Shown: positions 1-8,086, counted from the first letter of the stretch. The stretch: 64,000 nt of DNA from Candidatus Altarchaeales archaeon (GCA_014727915.1 WJMO01000004.1:1-64000), one strand, 5' to 3'. Notes: generated by a model from the letters alone, not told the origin. Translations and numbers: made by a program.

Positions 1-162
1 GATCAGGGTGGCGCACACCATCAACGCCATCAGGCAGAAGCTGAACACGAGGAACATGCTCTTGTAGTAGTCCCAGTACACGCGGGTACGCTCCAGGTTC
101 ACCTTGAAAATCCGCGCCCTCCCATCCGAGTCCGGAATCACGATATGCTCACTGCCCTGCAT
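1..162 (-). CDS. Partial membrane protein, 5' end only
   Basis: This is the first 54 codons of a gene that runs off the left edge of the window. The reading frame is open from an ATG at 162 to base 1. It starts with a short charged soluble stretch (MQGSEHIVIPDSDGRARIF) and then a hydrophobic segment around residues 36-54 that looks like a first membrane helix. A TATA-like GTTAAATATCC (191-201, read on the minus strand) lies about 30 bases ahead of the ATG, which supports this start and a leaderless transcript. An in-frame GTG three codons upstream is an alternative. No family is recognisable from so short a piece. Confidence 0.5.
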   Translation of the reverse strand, partial: MQGSEHIVIPDSDGRARIFKVNLERTRVYWDYYKSMFLVFSFCLMALMVCATLI

Positions 163-208
163 GCTCTCCACGTTATACTATTAAAAAAGAGGATATTTAA
201 CTGTTTTT

Positions 209-2233
209 CTAGTAGATGACTCCTCGGATACTCCCCTCATCGCTTTGTTGTGTTGGTTCATTGGCTCCTATCTGGTATTCATAGTCTATGGTGATGTGGG
301 CCTCGTATCTGTCTCCCTGTTCTCCGTCTGTGCATCCATAGCCTTTAACGAGGAAATTCTCCCCTGCCGAAAAGCTGCCGCCCTCCAGGACTCCGTCGCA
401 GAGCATCCCGCTGTCGGTCTCTATCAATACCCTCTTGACGTTGATGGTCGCTCCGGCTCCGTTGGTGAAGATACCGTAGAACTCCCCGTCTGATGTCATC
501 TCTGTTGCTGCCAGTTGAGGTTTGATCTTTACGAATCCAGTTGCGTATGAACCCCAAGCAGTTGTTTTCACAGGCGGGTAGACTTCCATAATGGTCAGTG
601 ATGTGGCAGCCAATGTGATTATGAAGGTGACCGAGAAAACTGTCGCGTATGTTGCGGGCCGCCATCGTGCTAGGAGCTTGGCTATCCCGCCAAGGAACAT
701 GAATGGTAGCACTGTTATCGGGATTATGTAGAGGATGTTAACGAACTGGCTCATGTTTCGGAGGAGGTTTGACCCCGTTAACCTGCTCAACGTGTAGAGT
801 GTTGAGGATGACAGCATGATGAGCATAACACCTCCAAAGAAGGCGGCAGGTATCAGAGCCGCCTTCCTCCTGACCTTCCTGTAGAATAATATCGAGGCAA
901 CAACGATCAGGACGTTGGCGAGGTTCCATACCATATAGGCTTTCACTGCCGTGAAGATTATCCCAAAGAAGTTATTACCGTAGTAGCTTTGTATTCGGAG
1001 CAGGTAGCTGACACGGTCCACCAGGTATAATGTTCCAAGCAGCGCCGGCACGGAGATGACCGGCACGACGGCGAGCATGGCACCTAACAGTCTGTCCCTC
1101 TTCTCTTTGGAATCGTCCAAGTGCTTGTTTGTCGCGTACACCACCCCCACGATGCTCAGCAGGTTGAACATTCCGATCTTAACGTAGGTTAAGGGATTGC
1201 GCATTCTGTCAACTACTAATCCCGCGAATAGCGCTGCTGTCACAGAGCAGAACAGGTATAGTATTAGGAGTGTCAGGTACTGGTTACTGCTGAGCAGGTA
1301 GGCTGGGTACATCTTCAAGGGCGCGCCCTTGCTGAACCACAAGTCCTCTTTGAAGCTGTTGGCTTTGGCATTCACTGTCACCTTCGTGTATCTCATCCCG
1401 TCCTCGTTCACATAGTATTTTGACTTTGAACTGCCTGATATGCCATCGTATAGTCTTGGGGTCATGAAGCCTTTGAGGTACAACCTTATGGGTACCGTCT
1501 CTTCCCCGTAGACGGAGGTGAGCTTCAGCGGATAGTATGGTTTTTCGACAGGGAATCTCGCTTTCAGCGATAGTGTGTCAGACCCTGATCGCTTGTATAC
1601 TCCCACATTGGATATCCAGGATACGACGAACGAGTACCTTTGTCCGATGTATTCCTGGACTGCTGGCCGGTCCGAGTCCGGCAGCGAAACACCCTTTCCC
1701 TTGAGGTAGCCGTCCAGGGCCTGCCAGCTTTCAGCCTCTAGGACCTCAACAGTAAGCCCTTTCTTCTCAAGGCGTGTTTCAATATTTATCCCTGCGTCTG
1801 TTCCACCTGCGCTGGATGATCTGCCTCCTCCTCCCATGTTGAACACACCCAGGTGCCAGAGTAACAGTGGACTTCCAAAGAGCGGGTAGCCTTGGGTTAA
1901 TGTCAGGTAGGGCCATTTGCTCACTATGGAGCCGGTCCGGCTTTCGACGTCGTATCCCCTGAACTTCGGGAAACCCTCTAAGATGTCGACTTCAACCTCG
2001 CTTGCCTGCGCTGGTAGGGGGAGTATCCAAAACGCTTCTTCACCGTCGAGATCGCACGCAACAGCTATGCGTAGCTCTTCCACTCCGCGTTCATGTTCTA
2101 TGTAACCGTATTGTATGTCCTCGCTGATGCGTGAAAGTCTATCTGTGTCATACGTGTATCTGACGTAGGCTCCCCCATCGGCGGTGACAGAGGATATGAG
2201 AAATAGGACAACAGCCAATGCAGCCCACTTCAT
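209..2233 (-). CDS. Secreted/multi-pass membrane protein, DUF2330-like ectodomain
   Basis: A 674-residue protein with a clear signal peptide (residues 1-18, ending SSVTA) and an extracellular region to about residue 310. About seven hydrophobic helices follow between 315 and 560, then an outer C-terminal domain (570-674). The phrase EEAFWILPLPAQASEVEVD in the ectodomain resembles the 'FAW.LP.PA.PEV' core I associate with DUF2330 proteins; that assignment is tentative. The C-terminal domain has two cysteines (MLCDGV and GYGCTDG) and ends in a 'SDEGSIRGVIY' strand. It looks homologous to most of the secreted protein at 10085-10669. Function is unknown; a cell-envelope role is inferred from topology. 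Confidence 0.7.
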   Translation of the reverse strand: MKWAALAVVLFLISSVTADGGAYVRYTYDTDRLSRISEDIQYGYIEHERGVEELRIAVACDLDGEEAFWILPLPAQASEVEVDILEGFPKFRGYDVESRTGSIVSKWPYLTLTQGYPLFGSPLLLWHLGVFNMGGGGRSSSAGGTDAGINIETRLEKKGLTVEVLEAESWQALDGYLKGKGVSLPDSDRPAVQEYIGQRYSFVVSWISNVGVYKRSGSDTLSLKARFPVEKPYYPLKLTSVYGEETVPIRLYLKGFMTPRLYDGISGSSKSKYYVNEDGMRYTKVTVNAKANSFKEDLWFSKGAPLKMYPAYLLSSNQYLTLLILYLFCSVTAALFAGLVVDRMRNPLTYVKIGMFNLLSIVGVVYATNKHLDDSKEKRDRLLGAMLAVVPVISVPALLGTLYLVDRVSYLLRIQSYYGNNFFGIIFTAVKAYMVWNLANVLIVVASILFYRKVRRKAALIPAAFFGGVMLIMLSSSTLYTLSRLTGSNLLRNMSQFVNILYIIPITVLPFMFLGGIAKLLARWRPATYATVFSVTFIITLAATSLTIMEVYPPVKTTAWGSYATGFVKIKPQLAATEMTSDGEFYGIFTNGAGATINVKRVLIETDSGMLCDGVLEGGSFSAGENFLVKGYGCTDGEQGDRYEAHITIDYEYQIGANEPTQQSDEGSIRGVIY

Positions 2234-2239
2234 AACAAT

Positions 2240-3235
2240 CTATTTTCTTTTTCTCTTTTTAACTTTGGGTTTTCGCCTGGCGTGCTGTCTATAATATTGT
2301 AGTGGGTGTTTGACGGGGCAGTCGGCCTTGCATAGCCCGTAGCTTTTTATGGTTGCGCAGGTGGGGCAGGTGTATTCGGTGCCTCCTTTTTCGCCTGTGA
2401 CGAACTCCAGCTGGTAGGCTGCTTTTTCCTCGTCGTATTTGGGGCTTCGGGCGAAGACGCCGAGTATGTCCTCCTTCTTCAGTCCCAGGTTGTTGAGAAA
2501 GGTTGCGAGTATGAACATTCCCTGGTGGGATGCCACTCCGTTTTCCATCGCGGATATCATCCCTTTCATGCAGGGTGGCAGGGCGTTGTCTTCGAGGTAT
2601 TCTATCTCGAACCTCTCCGTCGACCCGCTCAATACAGACTTAAGGTTCTTGGCCACTTTCTTGACGTCCTCTGGTATCCTGTTCAGGTCCGGTGATTCCA
2701 TCACCCGGTATTTTATGGCCTCCCTCAGAAGGGCTCTCATGTCGCCTTCCCCGACCTCCACCTTCCCATGGTCGACGACCCGGTTGACGAGCTTCCACTT
2801 GGGGTTGGACCTTGAGAGTCCCGCGGCGTATTTAGTGTATTCTATAAGGGGCATCATCCCCTCACCCCTCTTCAAATCGAGGTCCTCGGATATCTCCCCT
2901 ACGACCTTGCCGTCCTCGTTCTTCAGCAGCTTGTAGGATGCTTCCGCCTCCCCTGCCGCGTACTTCAACGCGGCAGCCTTCCCTATGCTGTGGGCGAGCA
3001 TCCTCGCCACAGGATAGCTCAGTATGGTCAGCTCCGACGTCAGGCGGTCCCCAGTCTCCGGCTTGAAACTTTTGTCTATGCAGTCTATGACCCTCTTACG
3101 TCCCATGTCAAGGGAGGCGGAGTAGATGGGGTGTTTGACTATGTCCTCGAATGAGAGGTTCAGGGAGCCCACGTATTCCCTGCTCCGAGTGAGGAAAGGG
3201 TATTTCGCTAGAACTTCAAGTTCTTCGGCTTCCAT
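2240..3235 (-). CDS. priL: DNA primase large subunit PriL
   Basis: The large regulatory subunit of archaeal DNA primase, which binds the catalytic PriS subunit and helps initiate RNA/DNA primers at replication forks. The 331-residue length is normal for PriL. The C-terminal iron-sulfur domain is visible: PPCMKG near residue 218, then a CPTC pair and a LCKADC pair (about 287-308), supplying cysteines for a 4Fe-4S cluster. The tail RRKPKVKKRKRK is strongly basic and probably contacts nucleic acid. The ATG at 3235 is the first start after the preceding gene's stop. PriS is not in the window. The gene sits among envelope-protein genes on the same strand and is nearly contiguous with both. Confidence 0.9.
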   Translation of the reverse strand: MEAEELEVLAKYPFLTRSREYVGSLNLSFEDIVKHPIYSASLDMGRKRVIDCIDKSFKPETGDRLTSELTILSYPVARMLAHSIGKAAALKYAAGEAEASYKLLKNEDGKVVGEISEDLDLKRGEGMMPLIEYTKYAAGLSRSNPKWKLVNRVVDHGKVEVGEGDMRALLREAIKYRVMESPDLNRIPEDVKKVAKNLKSVLSGSTERFEIEYLEDNALPPCMKGMISAMENGVASHQGMFILATFLNNLGLKKEDILGVFARSPKYDEEKAAYQLEFVTGEKGGTEYTCPTCATIKSYGLCKADCPVKHPLQYYRQHARRKPKVKKRKRK

Positions 3236-3239
3236 GGTC

Positions 3240-4157
3240 CTATACTGGTAGGTTGGCTTTGATTATAAGCATGAGATTCCGGCCCAACCCCATGACCCTC
3301 TTCGCCAGCATGTACATCCCGTTACCCAGGCGTTTGAACGTGGGGGTCGGCTCCTTGTCGTCTGGGCGTATCTCAGCGGGCAGCATGGCCGGATGCTCCA
3401 GCACGGGGTCGTCCTCGAGAATCTCCGACGGGTATGCTGCCTTCTGCTCGTCAGTTACTATTACGTGGGATGTGAAGCTTGCCTCGTAGACGTCGCTCCA
3501 AACGTAGCCGTCGTAGACTTGCATGGTGGCCTTGTGATTCCCTGGCTGTTCCATCTTGAACCTCACCGCCGACCCGTTGAATTCGCTGTCGAAGATGGGG
3601 GCGTCGTTCATGTTCTTCGTTATGTCTGTGATGTTAAGCCTTGACTTCACAATCTTCCTCTTCTTCCAGTCCGCCGTCGCTATGAAGTAGCGGACGCTGT
3701 GACCCACCTTCAGGTTTCCTATCTCCAGCATCTTCACCACCGGACGCCAGTGGCTCAGGTATTCTAATTTCACCTTGAAGGAGGAGTCGGTGTCGCTGCC
3801 GTAGCTTATGTTGTTGCACCCGAGCTTCAACGTGTCCACCCTCTTCCTCACCCCCACATCCGAGACGGTCATGTTGAACAGGTGGGTGACACCGTTCACT
3901 GTGACGTAAGGGTTGATGGTCGCTTCATCCCCGCTGTTTATGATCGTTATGGACTGGTTTGTGGGGTGCACCTCCCCCTCGACGCATATGACCTCCTCCC
4001 CGTCCACCCCAGGGTATTTTACTAGCGTGTACCCGGTGGTCGAGTAGCTCGCTATGGACAGTGTTATGAATATTATGAACAGGGTCACCAGCACAAGGTA
4101 TTTGATGGTGTTTCCGTAGATGGTGTCCGGGAGTGTTGAAGCCATGCTCATTATCAT
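3240..4157 (-). CDS. Membrane-anchored protein with Ig/PKD-like ectodomain
   Basis: An unrecognised protein of about 305 residues. One strong hydrophobic helix (residues 19-38, YLVLVTLFIIFITLSIAS) follows a short cytoplasmic N-terminus, and the rest is predicted to lie outside the cell. The exposed part contains NxT/S sequons (NQS, NMT, NIS, NIT, NGS) and a stretch NHKATMQVYDGYVWSD reminiscent of PKD/cadherin-like 'v.V.DG...' strands. A short C-terminal amphipathic segment ends the protein. ATGs at 4157, 4151 and 4145 are all possible starts; the one at 4151 places a TATA-like AAATAAAAAG about 28 bases upstream. It overlaps no gene and lies 4 bases before priL, so co-transcription is likely. 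Confidence 0.6.
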   Translation of the reverse strand: MIMSMASTLPDTIYGNTIKYLVLVTLFIIFITLSIASYSTTGYTLVKYPGVDGEEVICVEGEVHPTNQSITIINSGDEATINPYVTVNGVTHLFNMTVSDVGVRKRVDTLKLGCNNISYGSDTDSSFKVKLEYLSHWRPVVKMLEIGNLKVGHSVRYFIATADWKKRKIVKSRLNITDITKNMNDAPIFDSEFNGSAVRFKMEQPGNHKATMQVYDGYVWSDVYEASFTSHVIVTDEQKAAYPSEILEDDPVLEHPAMLPAEIRPDDKEPTPTFKRLGNGMYMLAKRVMGLGRNLMLIIKANLPV

Positions 4158-4170
4158 TTTTCGGGTTTGT

Positions 4171-4183
4171 TCTTTTTATTTGC
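4171..4183. promoter_or_regulatory. AT-rich divergent core promoter (TATA-like)
   Basis: TTCTTTTTATTTGC lies between the divergent genes starting near 4151 (minus) and 4202 (plus). It sits 20-30 bases from both start codons, the spacing expected for a TATA box feeding leaderless transcripts. Both directions may share this short AT-rich core. Confidence 0.4.
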
Positions 4184-4201
4184 ATGTTCGAATCAGATAC
4201 T

Positions 4202-4417
4202 ATGACACGGTATACGCGACCCCATGTCGGGCACCTGGCGGGCGTCGTATACAGAGCCCTCGAGCGTGACCAGCCCCTTTCCGTGCTGGACCTCTCCTTA
4301 AAGACCGGGTTGTGGCCGTGGGATGTTCTGTTGGCGTTGGGTTGGCTAAGCTGCGAGGACAAGGTCAAGTTCCGCCGGAACCTTGCTGCTCTGATGGTCG
4401 AGATCAAAAGGCGCTGA
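4202..4417 (+). CDS. Winged-helix protein, DUF2582-like
   Basis: A 71-residue protein if begun at the ATG at 4202. A longer frame from 4133 exists, but its first 23 residues overlap the divergent gene and the promoter. The sequence HVGHLAGVVYRAL ... LSVLDLSLKTGL ... DVLLALGWLSCEDKV matches the layout of the small archaeal winged-helix family PF10771/DUF2582, whose signature is 'G..AG.vw..L...g..sl.eL...tgl...dv.lALGWLaRE.Ki'. Members are small stand-alone DNA-binding-fold proteins of unknown target. A TATA-like box about 26 bases upstream supports the short start. Family assignment is by eye. Confidence 0.65.
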   Translation: MTRYTRPHVGHLAGVVYRALERDQPLSVLDLSLKTGLWPWDVLLALGWLSCEDKVKFRRNLAALMVEIKRR

Positions 4418-4461
4418 ACTCCCTCCCTTATTTACGGCCTCCGGTTTAATAGTATGGTGAA

Positions 4462-4872
4462 ATGTCAGAGTCCAGGTGTGCCGCGCTTCTGAAGGTTTTG
4501 GAGGCGCTTCTTCGGGGGGAGAAGGTTAGAGTCGACGAGCTGACATCAGCATATGGCGTGTCGGACCCCGGCCAGCTTGTTTCTCTCCTGTCCGAACTTG
4601 GTTTGTCAGACGTCGATGGTGGCGTTATAGCGGCGGGGGATGCCATTGGCTCGCCTATTCCGTTGGACCGGATGGAGTTGGTCGAGGAGTATGTCCTAGG
4701 CGTTGAAGGTGCCGGTGAATATCGGCGCCTAACCAATATCCTATTCTACGGTTCCGCTTCGTCTGGGGATGATATGGTCGGCGGGGGTGTTGCTCCTGAG
4801 AAGAGCCCTGAGGAGCTTCGTAAATACGTTAAGGATTTCATCGGGGCAGACGAGGTTGAGGAGGACAGGTGA
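4462..4872 (+). CDS. Small soluble protein with helical N-terminus, unknown
   Basis: A 136-residue protein with no signal peptide or membrane helix. The first 70 residues (LLKVLEALLRGEKVRVDELTSAYG then LVSLLSELGL) look like a helix-turn-helix or winged-helix fold, so a regulatory or adaptor role is possible but unproved. The C-terminus is acidic (ADEVEEDR). A TATA-like CTTATTTAC lies about 30 bases before the ATG. Its stop overlaps the start of the secreted transglutaminase-like gene (GTGATG at 4869-4874), so the two form an operon and are probably co-translated. Confidence 0.6.
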   Translation: MSESRCAALLKVLEALLRGEKVRVDELTSAYGVSDPGQLVSLLSELGLSDVDGGVIAAGDAIGSPIPLDRMELVEEYVLGVEGAGEYRRLTNILFYGSASSGDDMVGGGVAPEKSPEELRKYVKDFIGADEVEEDR

Positions 4873-6500
4873 TGAGATCCTTCCTGTTAGTCGCATCTCT
4901 AATCCTGTTCTCTGCCTGCATAGAAACCGGTTGTCTGAGCTGCGATGACGGCAACCCATGCACCCACGATTCATGTTCGGAAAACGAATGCGTTCACAGG
5001 AGCCTTTCCGGTCCAGTGGAGGGCTGTTCCGGCTCCGGAGGCTGTGTTGAATACACTTGTTCCGCTGGTTCGTGCATACTCCAGAAGACGGTGGACTGCT
5101 GCGGCAACGGCGTCTGTGACGGGGGCGAGTCACATGAGACCTGCCCCATGGACTGTGGCATGTCCTGTTTTGACGGCGTCCGCAACCAGGGGGAGGACCA
5201 GGTAGACTGCGGAGGCCCCTGCGACTCATGCGAGGACCCTGAAATGAACTACCTGAAGAAGCTGAGCTCCCTACGGGATATCTGGCGTTCGTCTACGGGA
5301 AATTACACGGTCGCAGTCCGCGCGTTCAACGAGGATCGTGACATGAAGAGGATAAAATCCGCTTCTTTGAAGAGTTACAGCGAGGCGGATCAGGTGAGGG
5401 CTAAGCTCGCCCGGGTGGAGCCCGCACCAGACTTGGATGAGTTGGACCGGCTGTTCAACGAGACTCTGGCCCTCTACATGCTTTCCCTGCGTAGCATGAT
5501 ATACTACGCGGACACTTCCAGGGACAGCCACAGGGTCGATGCTAACAGGATATTGGCCGACGCCCTCGACAGGGACCGTCAGTTCGTGGCATTATACAAC
5601 GACGCGGTGGACAGGTATAACCTGATTAGCATCAACTGCCTTAACCATGAGTTGGACGGGGGAGAGGAGGGTGTTGACTGCGGGAGCATATGCAGGCGGC
5701 CCTGCACGGAAGTCTACAATGTTACGAAGTACATCGTGGTAAGGAGCGAGGGAAGCCCTTCCAACCTGGTGTTGAACGTCAGCGCACCCGCCGTGGAATA
5801 TCCCCCCTACCAGAGGGTCTTGGGTTCATACCAGCATCCCAGCCCAGCCCGTACCGAAGTAGACGATGAGGGTAATCGCCGTTACGTCTACGACATGGAT
5901 TTGTCGGCATATGGCGTGGAGGAGTTGTGGCTGACTGAGACTGTGGAGCTGACCCGCGCCCCGCGGCCTGTCAGGTCTGATGCGAAGTATTTCAACTCCG
6001 TCTACCTTCTCGGCGATGATTTCAGCGAGACCACAGATGACATATGCTTCCGCGCCAGGATGCTGAAGGGCAACCTCTCCGACACCCATGACGTCGTTGA
6101 CCGGTTCCTCTCGTGGATTATAGAGAACGTAAACTACGAGCTCAATGACGAGGAGCTGGGTGCCCAGTACTGTTACGTCCACCGCCGGGGAGCATGCGAC
6201 GAGCACGCGGACCTGTTCGTGTCCATGTCAAGGTGCGTGGGAATACCAGCCCGGAGAGTCACCGGATCCCTTGTTAACGCTAGCCAGCTGCGCGGCCACG
6301 CATGGGCGGAATACTACGACGGCGGCTGGTATTACATCGACCCCAGCATCAAGAAGCATAAACAAGCCTACATCCTAGACAACAAGCACATCGCAACATG
6401 CATCGGCGAGGGGATTAGCTCATGCGGTATAGGATACACGTACACTTACACTAGCAAAAAACCCAATGTCAGGATAGACGAGAGACTCTACCTCAGCTGA
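4869..6500 (+). CDS. Secreted Cys-rich protein with transglutaminase-like domain
   Basis: A 543-residue exported protein. Residues 1-20 form a signal peptide with LFSAC, a possible lipobox. Residues 20-125 hold about 24 cysteines, including CDDGNPCTHDSC and a CFDGVRNQGE..VDCGGPCDSC module; a second module (CLNHELDGGEEGVDCGSIC) sits near 255. A helical stretch (125-250) separates the two. The C-terminal 150 residues are a transglutaminase-like fold: catalytic Cys in GACDEHADLF, His in RGHAWAEYY, Asp in YYIDPS. Such domains can be proteases or cross-linkers; which applies here is unknown. Start is GTG 4869 or ATG 4872, overlapping the upstream gene. The modules imply an oxidised, disulfide-rich extracellular protein. 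Confidence 0.75.
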   Translation: MMRSFLLVASLILFSACIETGCLSCDDGNPCTHDSCSENECVHRSLSGPVEGCSGSGGCVEYTCSAGSCILQKTVDCCGNGVCDGGESHETCPMDCGMSCFDGVRNQGEDQVDCGGPCDSCEDPEMNYLKKLSSLRDIWRSSTGNYTVAVRAFNEDRDMKRIKSASLKSYSEADQVRAKLARVEPAPDLDELDRLFNETLALYMLSLRSMIYYADTSRDSHRVDANRILADALDRDRQFVALYNDAVDRYNLISINCLNHELDGGEEGVDCGSICRRPCTEVYNVTKYIVVRSEGSPSNLVLNVSAPAVEYPPYQRVLGSYQHPSPARTEVDDEGNRRYVYDMDLSAYGVEELWLTETVELTRAPRPVRSDAKYFNSVYLLGDDFSETTDDICFRARMLKGNLSDTHDVVDRFLSWIIENVNYELNDEELGAQYCYVHRRGACDEHADLFVSMSRCVGIPARRVTGSLVNASQLRGHAWAEYYDGGWYYIDPSIKKHKQAYILDNKHIATCIGEGISSCGIGYTYTYTSKKPNVRIDERLYLS

Positions 6501-6502
6501 TC

Positions 6503-6573
6503 CACAATTTCATCCGGTCTACTAGGTAGTATGTGATGTCTGACTCTTCATCGACGATGGCATAGATCATGTC
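6503..6573. repeat. 71-bp direct repeat, copy 1 (endA tail)
   Basis: This stretch is identical base for base to 6630-6700, the last 71 bases of the minus-strand endA gene. Copy 1 lies beyond the endA stop, separated from copy 2 by 56 bases. The base before the shared block is C instead of T, so copy 1 lacks the stop codon (TGG instead of TGA). It does not continue into a reading frame that would be expressed. Confidence 0.95.
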
Positions 6574-6629
6574 GTCGCAGTTTCGCGACGGGAAATGTGC
6601 GTTTCGGGCGTTCCGCCCTCAAGCGCACT
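6574..6629. other. Hairpin-rich 56-bp spacer between the repeats
   Basis: Two inverted repeats fill the spacer: GTCGC/GCGAC (6574-6578 with 6585-6589), then a longer stem in which GTGCGTT (6597-6603) faces AAGCGCAC (6621-6628) around an inner GGGCG-TTC-CGCCC hairpin (6606-6618). The last base, T6629, completes the endA stop codon. It may act as a terminator or be the footprint of an inserted small element. Confidence 0.75.
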
Positions 6630-7141
6630 CACAATTTCATCCGGTCTACTAGGTAGTATGTGATGTCTGACTCTTCATCGACGATGGCATAGATCATGTC
6701 CTTGTTGACGGTCTTCGCTAGCCTTAGTGCCCTGGCCATGTCGGGGAAGCTGCACGTGTACTCCTCAGGGACCACGTGCACCAAGTATTTGCTGTGTCCT
6801 TTCCCCAGTTTTATCCCTCGGTCGTATAGTCGGAAGTCCGTGCCGAACTTCAAACCGCTCCGCACCAGCATTCCACGCTCTCTGAGGTCTTTGTAGACGA
6901 GGTATTTGTTGTAGAACTCCTTCTCCTTCCTGCTGCCCTCCTTCACCAAGTCTTCGAACTCGAGGGCTTTCTTCCCCTTGAAGACCTCGAGCTTCCCCGT
7001 GTCCGCGAGGTAGACTGCTTCGATCAGCGAGAGCGCCAAGGCCTTTCCCTCGGATTCGCCGAATCCCCGGTCCTTCAGCTGGCTCTTCAAATCCGAGTCC
7101 CCCACCAGCACCTTCGTCCCGGACAGTATGCCAGCACACAT
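6629..7141 (-). CDS. endA: tRNA-splicing endonuclease EndA
   Basis: Cuts pre-tRNA at bulge-helix-bulge structures to release introns. From the ATG at 7141 it is 170 residues, the size of the single-domain homotetrameric archaeal type. The catalytic region is clear: Tyr in FRLYDRG, His in YLVHVVPEE, Lys in AKTVNKDMIYAIVDEE. A longer frame begins at GTG 7165, but a TATA-like GTTATAATAG (7167-7176, minus strand) overlaps that position and lies about 31 bases before ATG 7141, so the shorter start is preferred. Its last 71 bases are duplicated downstream. A likely substrate, an intron-bearing initiator tRNA, is encoded at 25616-25722. Confidence 0.92.
   Translation of the reverse strand: MCAGILSGTKVLVGDSDLKSQLKDRGFGESEGKALALSLIEAVYLADTGKLEVFKGKKALEFEDLVKEGSRKEKEFYNKYLVYKDLRERGMLVRSGLKFGTDFRLYDRGIKLGKGHSKYLVHVVPEEYTCSFPDMARALRLAKTVNKDMIYAIVDEESDITYYLVDRMKL
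6630..6700. repeat. 71-bp direct repeat, copy 2 (inside endA)
   Basis: This is the copy that is the functional 3' end of endA. It is identical to 6503-6573 at an offset of 127 bases. The perfect identity points to a recent or actively maintained duplication. Confidence 0.95.
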
Positions 7142-7166
7142 AGTAGAATATATTACACCCCCCACT

Positions 7167-7176
7167 CTATTATAAC
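7167..7176 (-). promoter_or_regulatory. TATA-like box of endA
   Basis: GTTATAATAG on the minus strand, centred about 31 bases before ATG 7141. This spacing fits a leaderless endA transcript. The rest of the 7177-7295 gap holds no convincing gene or RNA. Confidence 0.5.
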
Positions 7177-7295
7177 CTAAATGCGCGGATGAATGAGGGA
7201 CCTAATATCCTAATATTCTGCGATGGGGGCGTCTTTCTCTGAGCTCCCGCTTAAATTCAGTGTAGTTGGGCTGCCGCCGCCCTCTTACACGCTCC

Positions 7296-8066
7296 TCAGA
7301 TATTTCCCCCGCCGCTTTCGATCAGGTCTTTTCTAACGAGCTTCCTGTTCACTTCATCCATGTTATGGAAGCCCGACCCTTCCCCGTACCGTTCCCGTAT
7401 GGAATGGTCTATCTGTGTCAGCAGGGTGGAGAACAGCGTTCCCGCCCGGCTTTGAGCCATGAAGTCCACCTTGTACAACTCCATGTTCGCAGGCTCATCC
7501 ATAAGAGGTCTTCTTGACTTCTCAAGACAGTATATGCCTGTTATGTTGTTGTCATCTCCCACGCACACGCCCCAGGCCGAACTCCAAAGGTTGCTTACGA
7601 CCGGCACGAACCTCATGCCATCGCTTACTCCCTTCTCGTCTATTATCGGGCTCACGTCACCATGTTCTTTCTGGACGTCTGCATCCCTCTCAACGGCGAG
7701 GTCGTACATCAGACTTCCCGCGGTCTCCTCGATGCTACCCGTCAGGTATCTTGCAGGGTTTCTGAGAAGCTGATGTACTGCTTCACCCCTGACCTTCAAC
7801 GATCCGATGAAGTTCTCTGGTTTGCATTTCATCCTCAATCCCATGACCTCTCCGCTGACCCCATCCGAGTCGAATAGGCCGGCGATTTCAGTGTAGTGGC
7901 GTTTGTCCCCCGCCTCATGGACGACCTTCCTCGGGTTTTCGGATCTTAAGAGTTTCTTCCTGTCCTCGTCTTCCATGCCGCCGACCTCCCCAGGGGGTAT
8001 GTTGTCCAATCCCAGATAGGTAACATGAAACGGTGGTTTCTCCCGCTTCTTCTTGGCTATAACCAT
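7296..8066 (-). CDS. Soluble protein of unknown function
   Basis: A 256-residue protein with a Lys-rich start (MVIAKKKREKPP), no signal peptide and no membrane helix. I recognise no family. Visible features are mixed alpha/beta composition, a DDNNITGIYCLEKSRRP stretch near residue 175, and an HNMDEVNRKL segment close to the C-terminus. It is divergent from kae1, with a short palindrome CCAGTT-AAA-AACTGG between them (8072-8086). Immediately after the TGA the -1 frame stays open and would add about 37 residues (…GRRQPNYTEFKRELRERR…), starting at a run of five G, so a frameshift or length error at the C-terminus is possible. Confidence 0.55.
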   Translation of the reverse strand: MVIAKKKREKPPFHVTYLGLDNIPPGEVGGMEDEDRKKLLRSENPRKVVHEAGDKRHYTEIAGLFDSDGVSGEVMGLRMKCKPENFIGSLKVRGEAVHQLLRNPARYLTGSIEETAGSLMYDLAVERDADVQKEHGDVSPIIDEKGVSDGMRFVPVVSNLWSSAWGVCVGDDNNITGIYCLEKSRRPLMDEPANMELYKVDFMAQSRAGTLFSTLLTQIDHSIRERYGEGSGFHNMDEVNRKLVRKDLIESGGGNI

Positions 8067-8071
8067 GTTAT

Positions 8072-8086
8072 CCAGTTAAAAACTGG
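8072..8086. promoter_or_regulatory. Short palindrome between divergent genes
   Basis: CCAGTT-AAA-AACTGG lies in the 40-bp gap between the unknown gene at 8066 (minus) and kae1 at 8107 (plus). Its AT core is about 28 bases from the kae1 ATG, so it could be the kae1 TATA region with a bound regulator. The evidence is positional only. Confidence 0.3.

Noticed and set aside
7177..7295. Small RNA gene between endA and the unknown gene
   Set aside because: No tRNA, C/D box or stable hairpin could be made out; only a possible C-terminal frame extension is noted.
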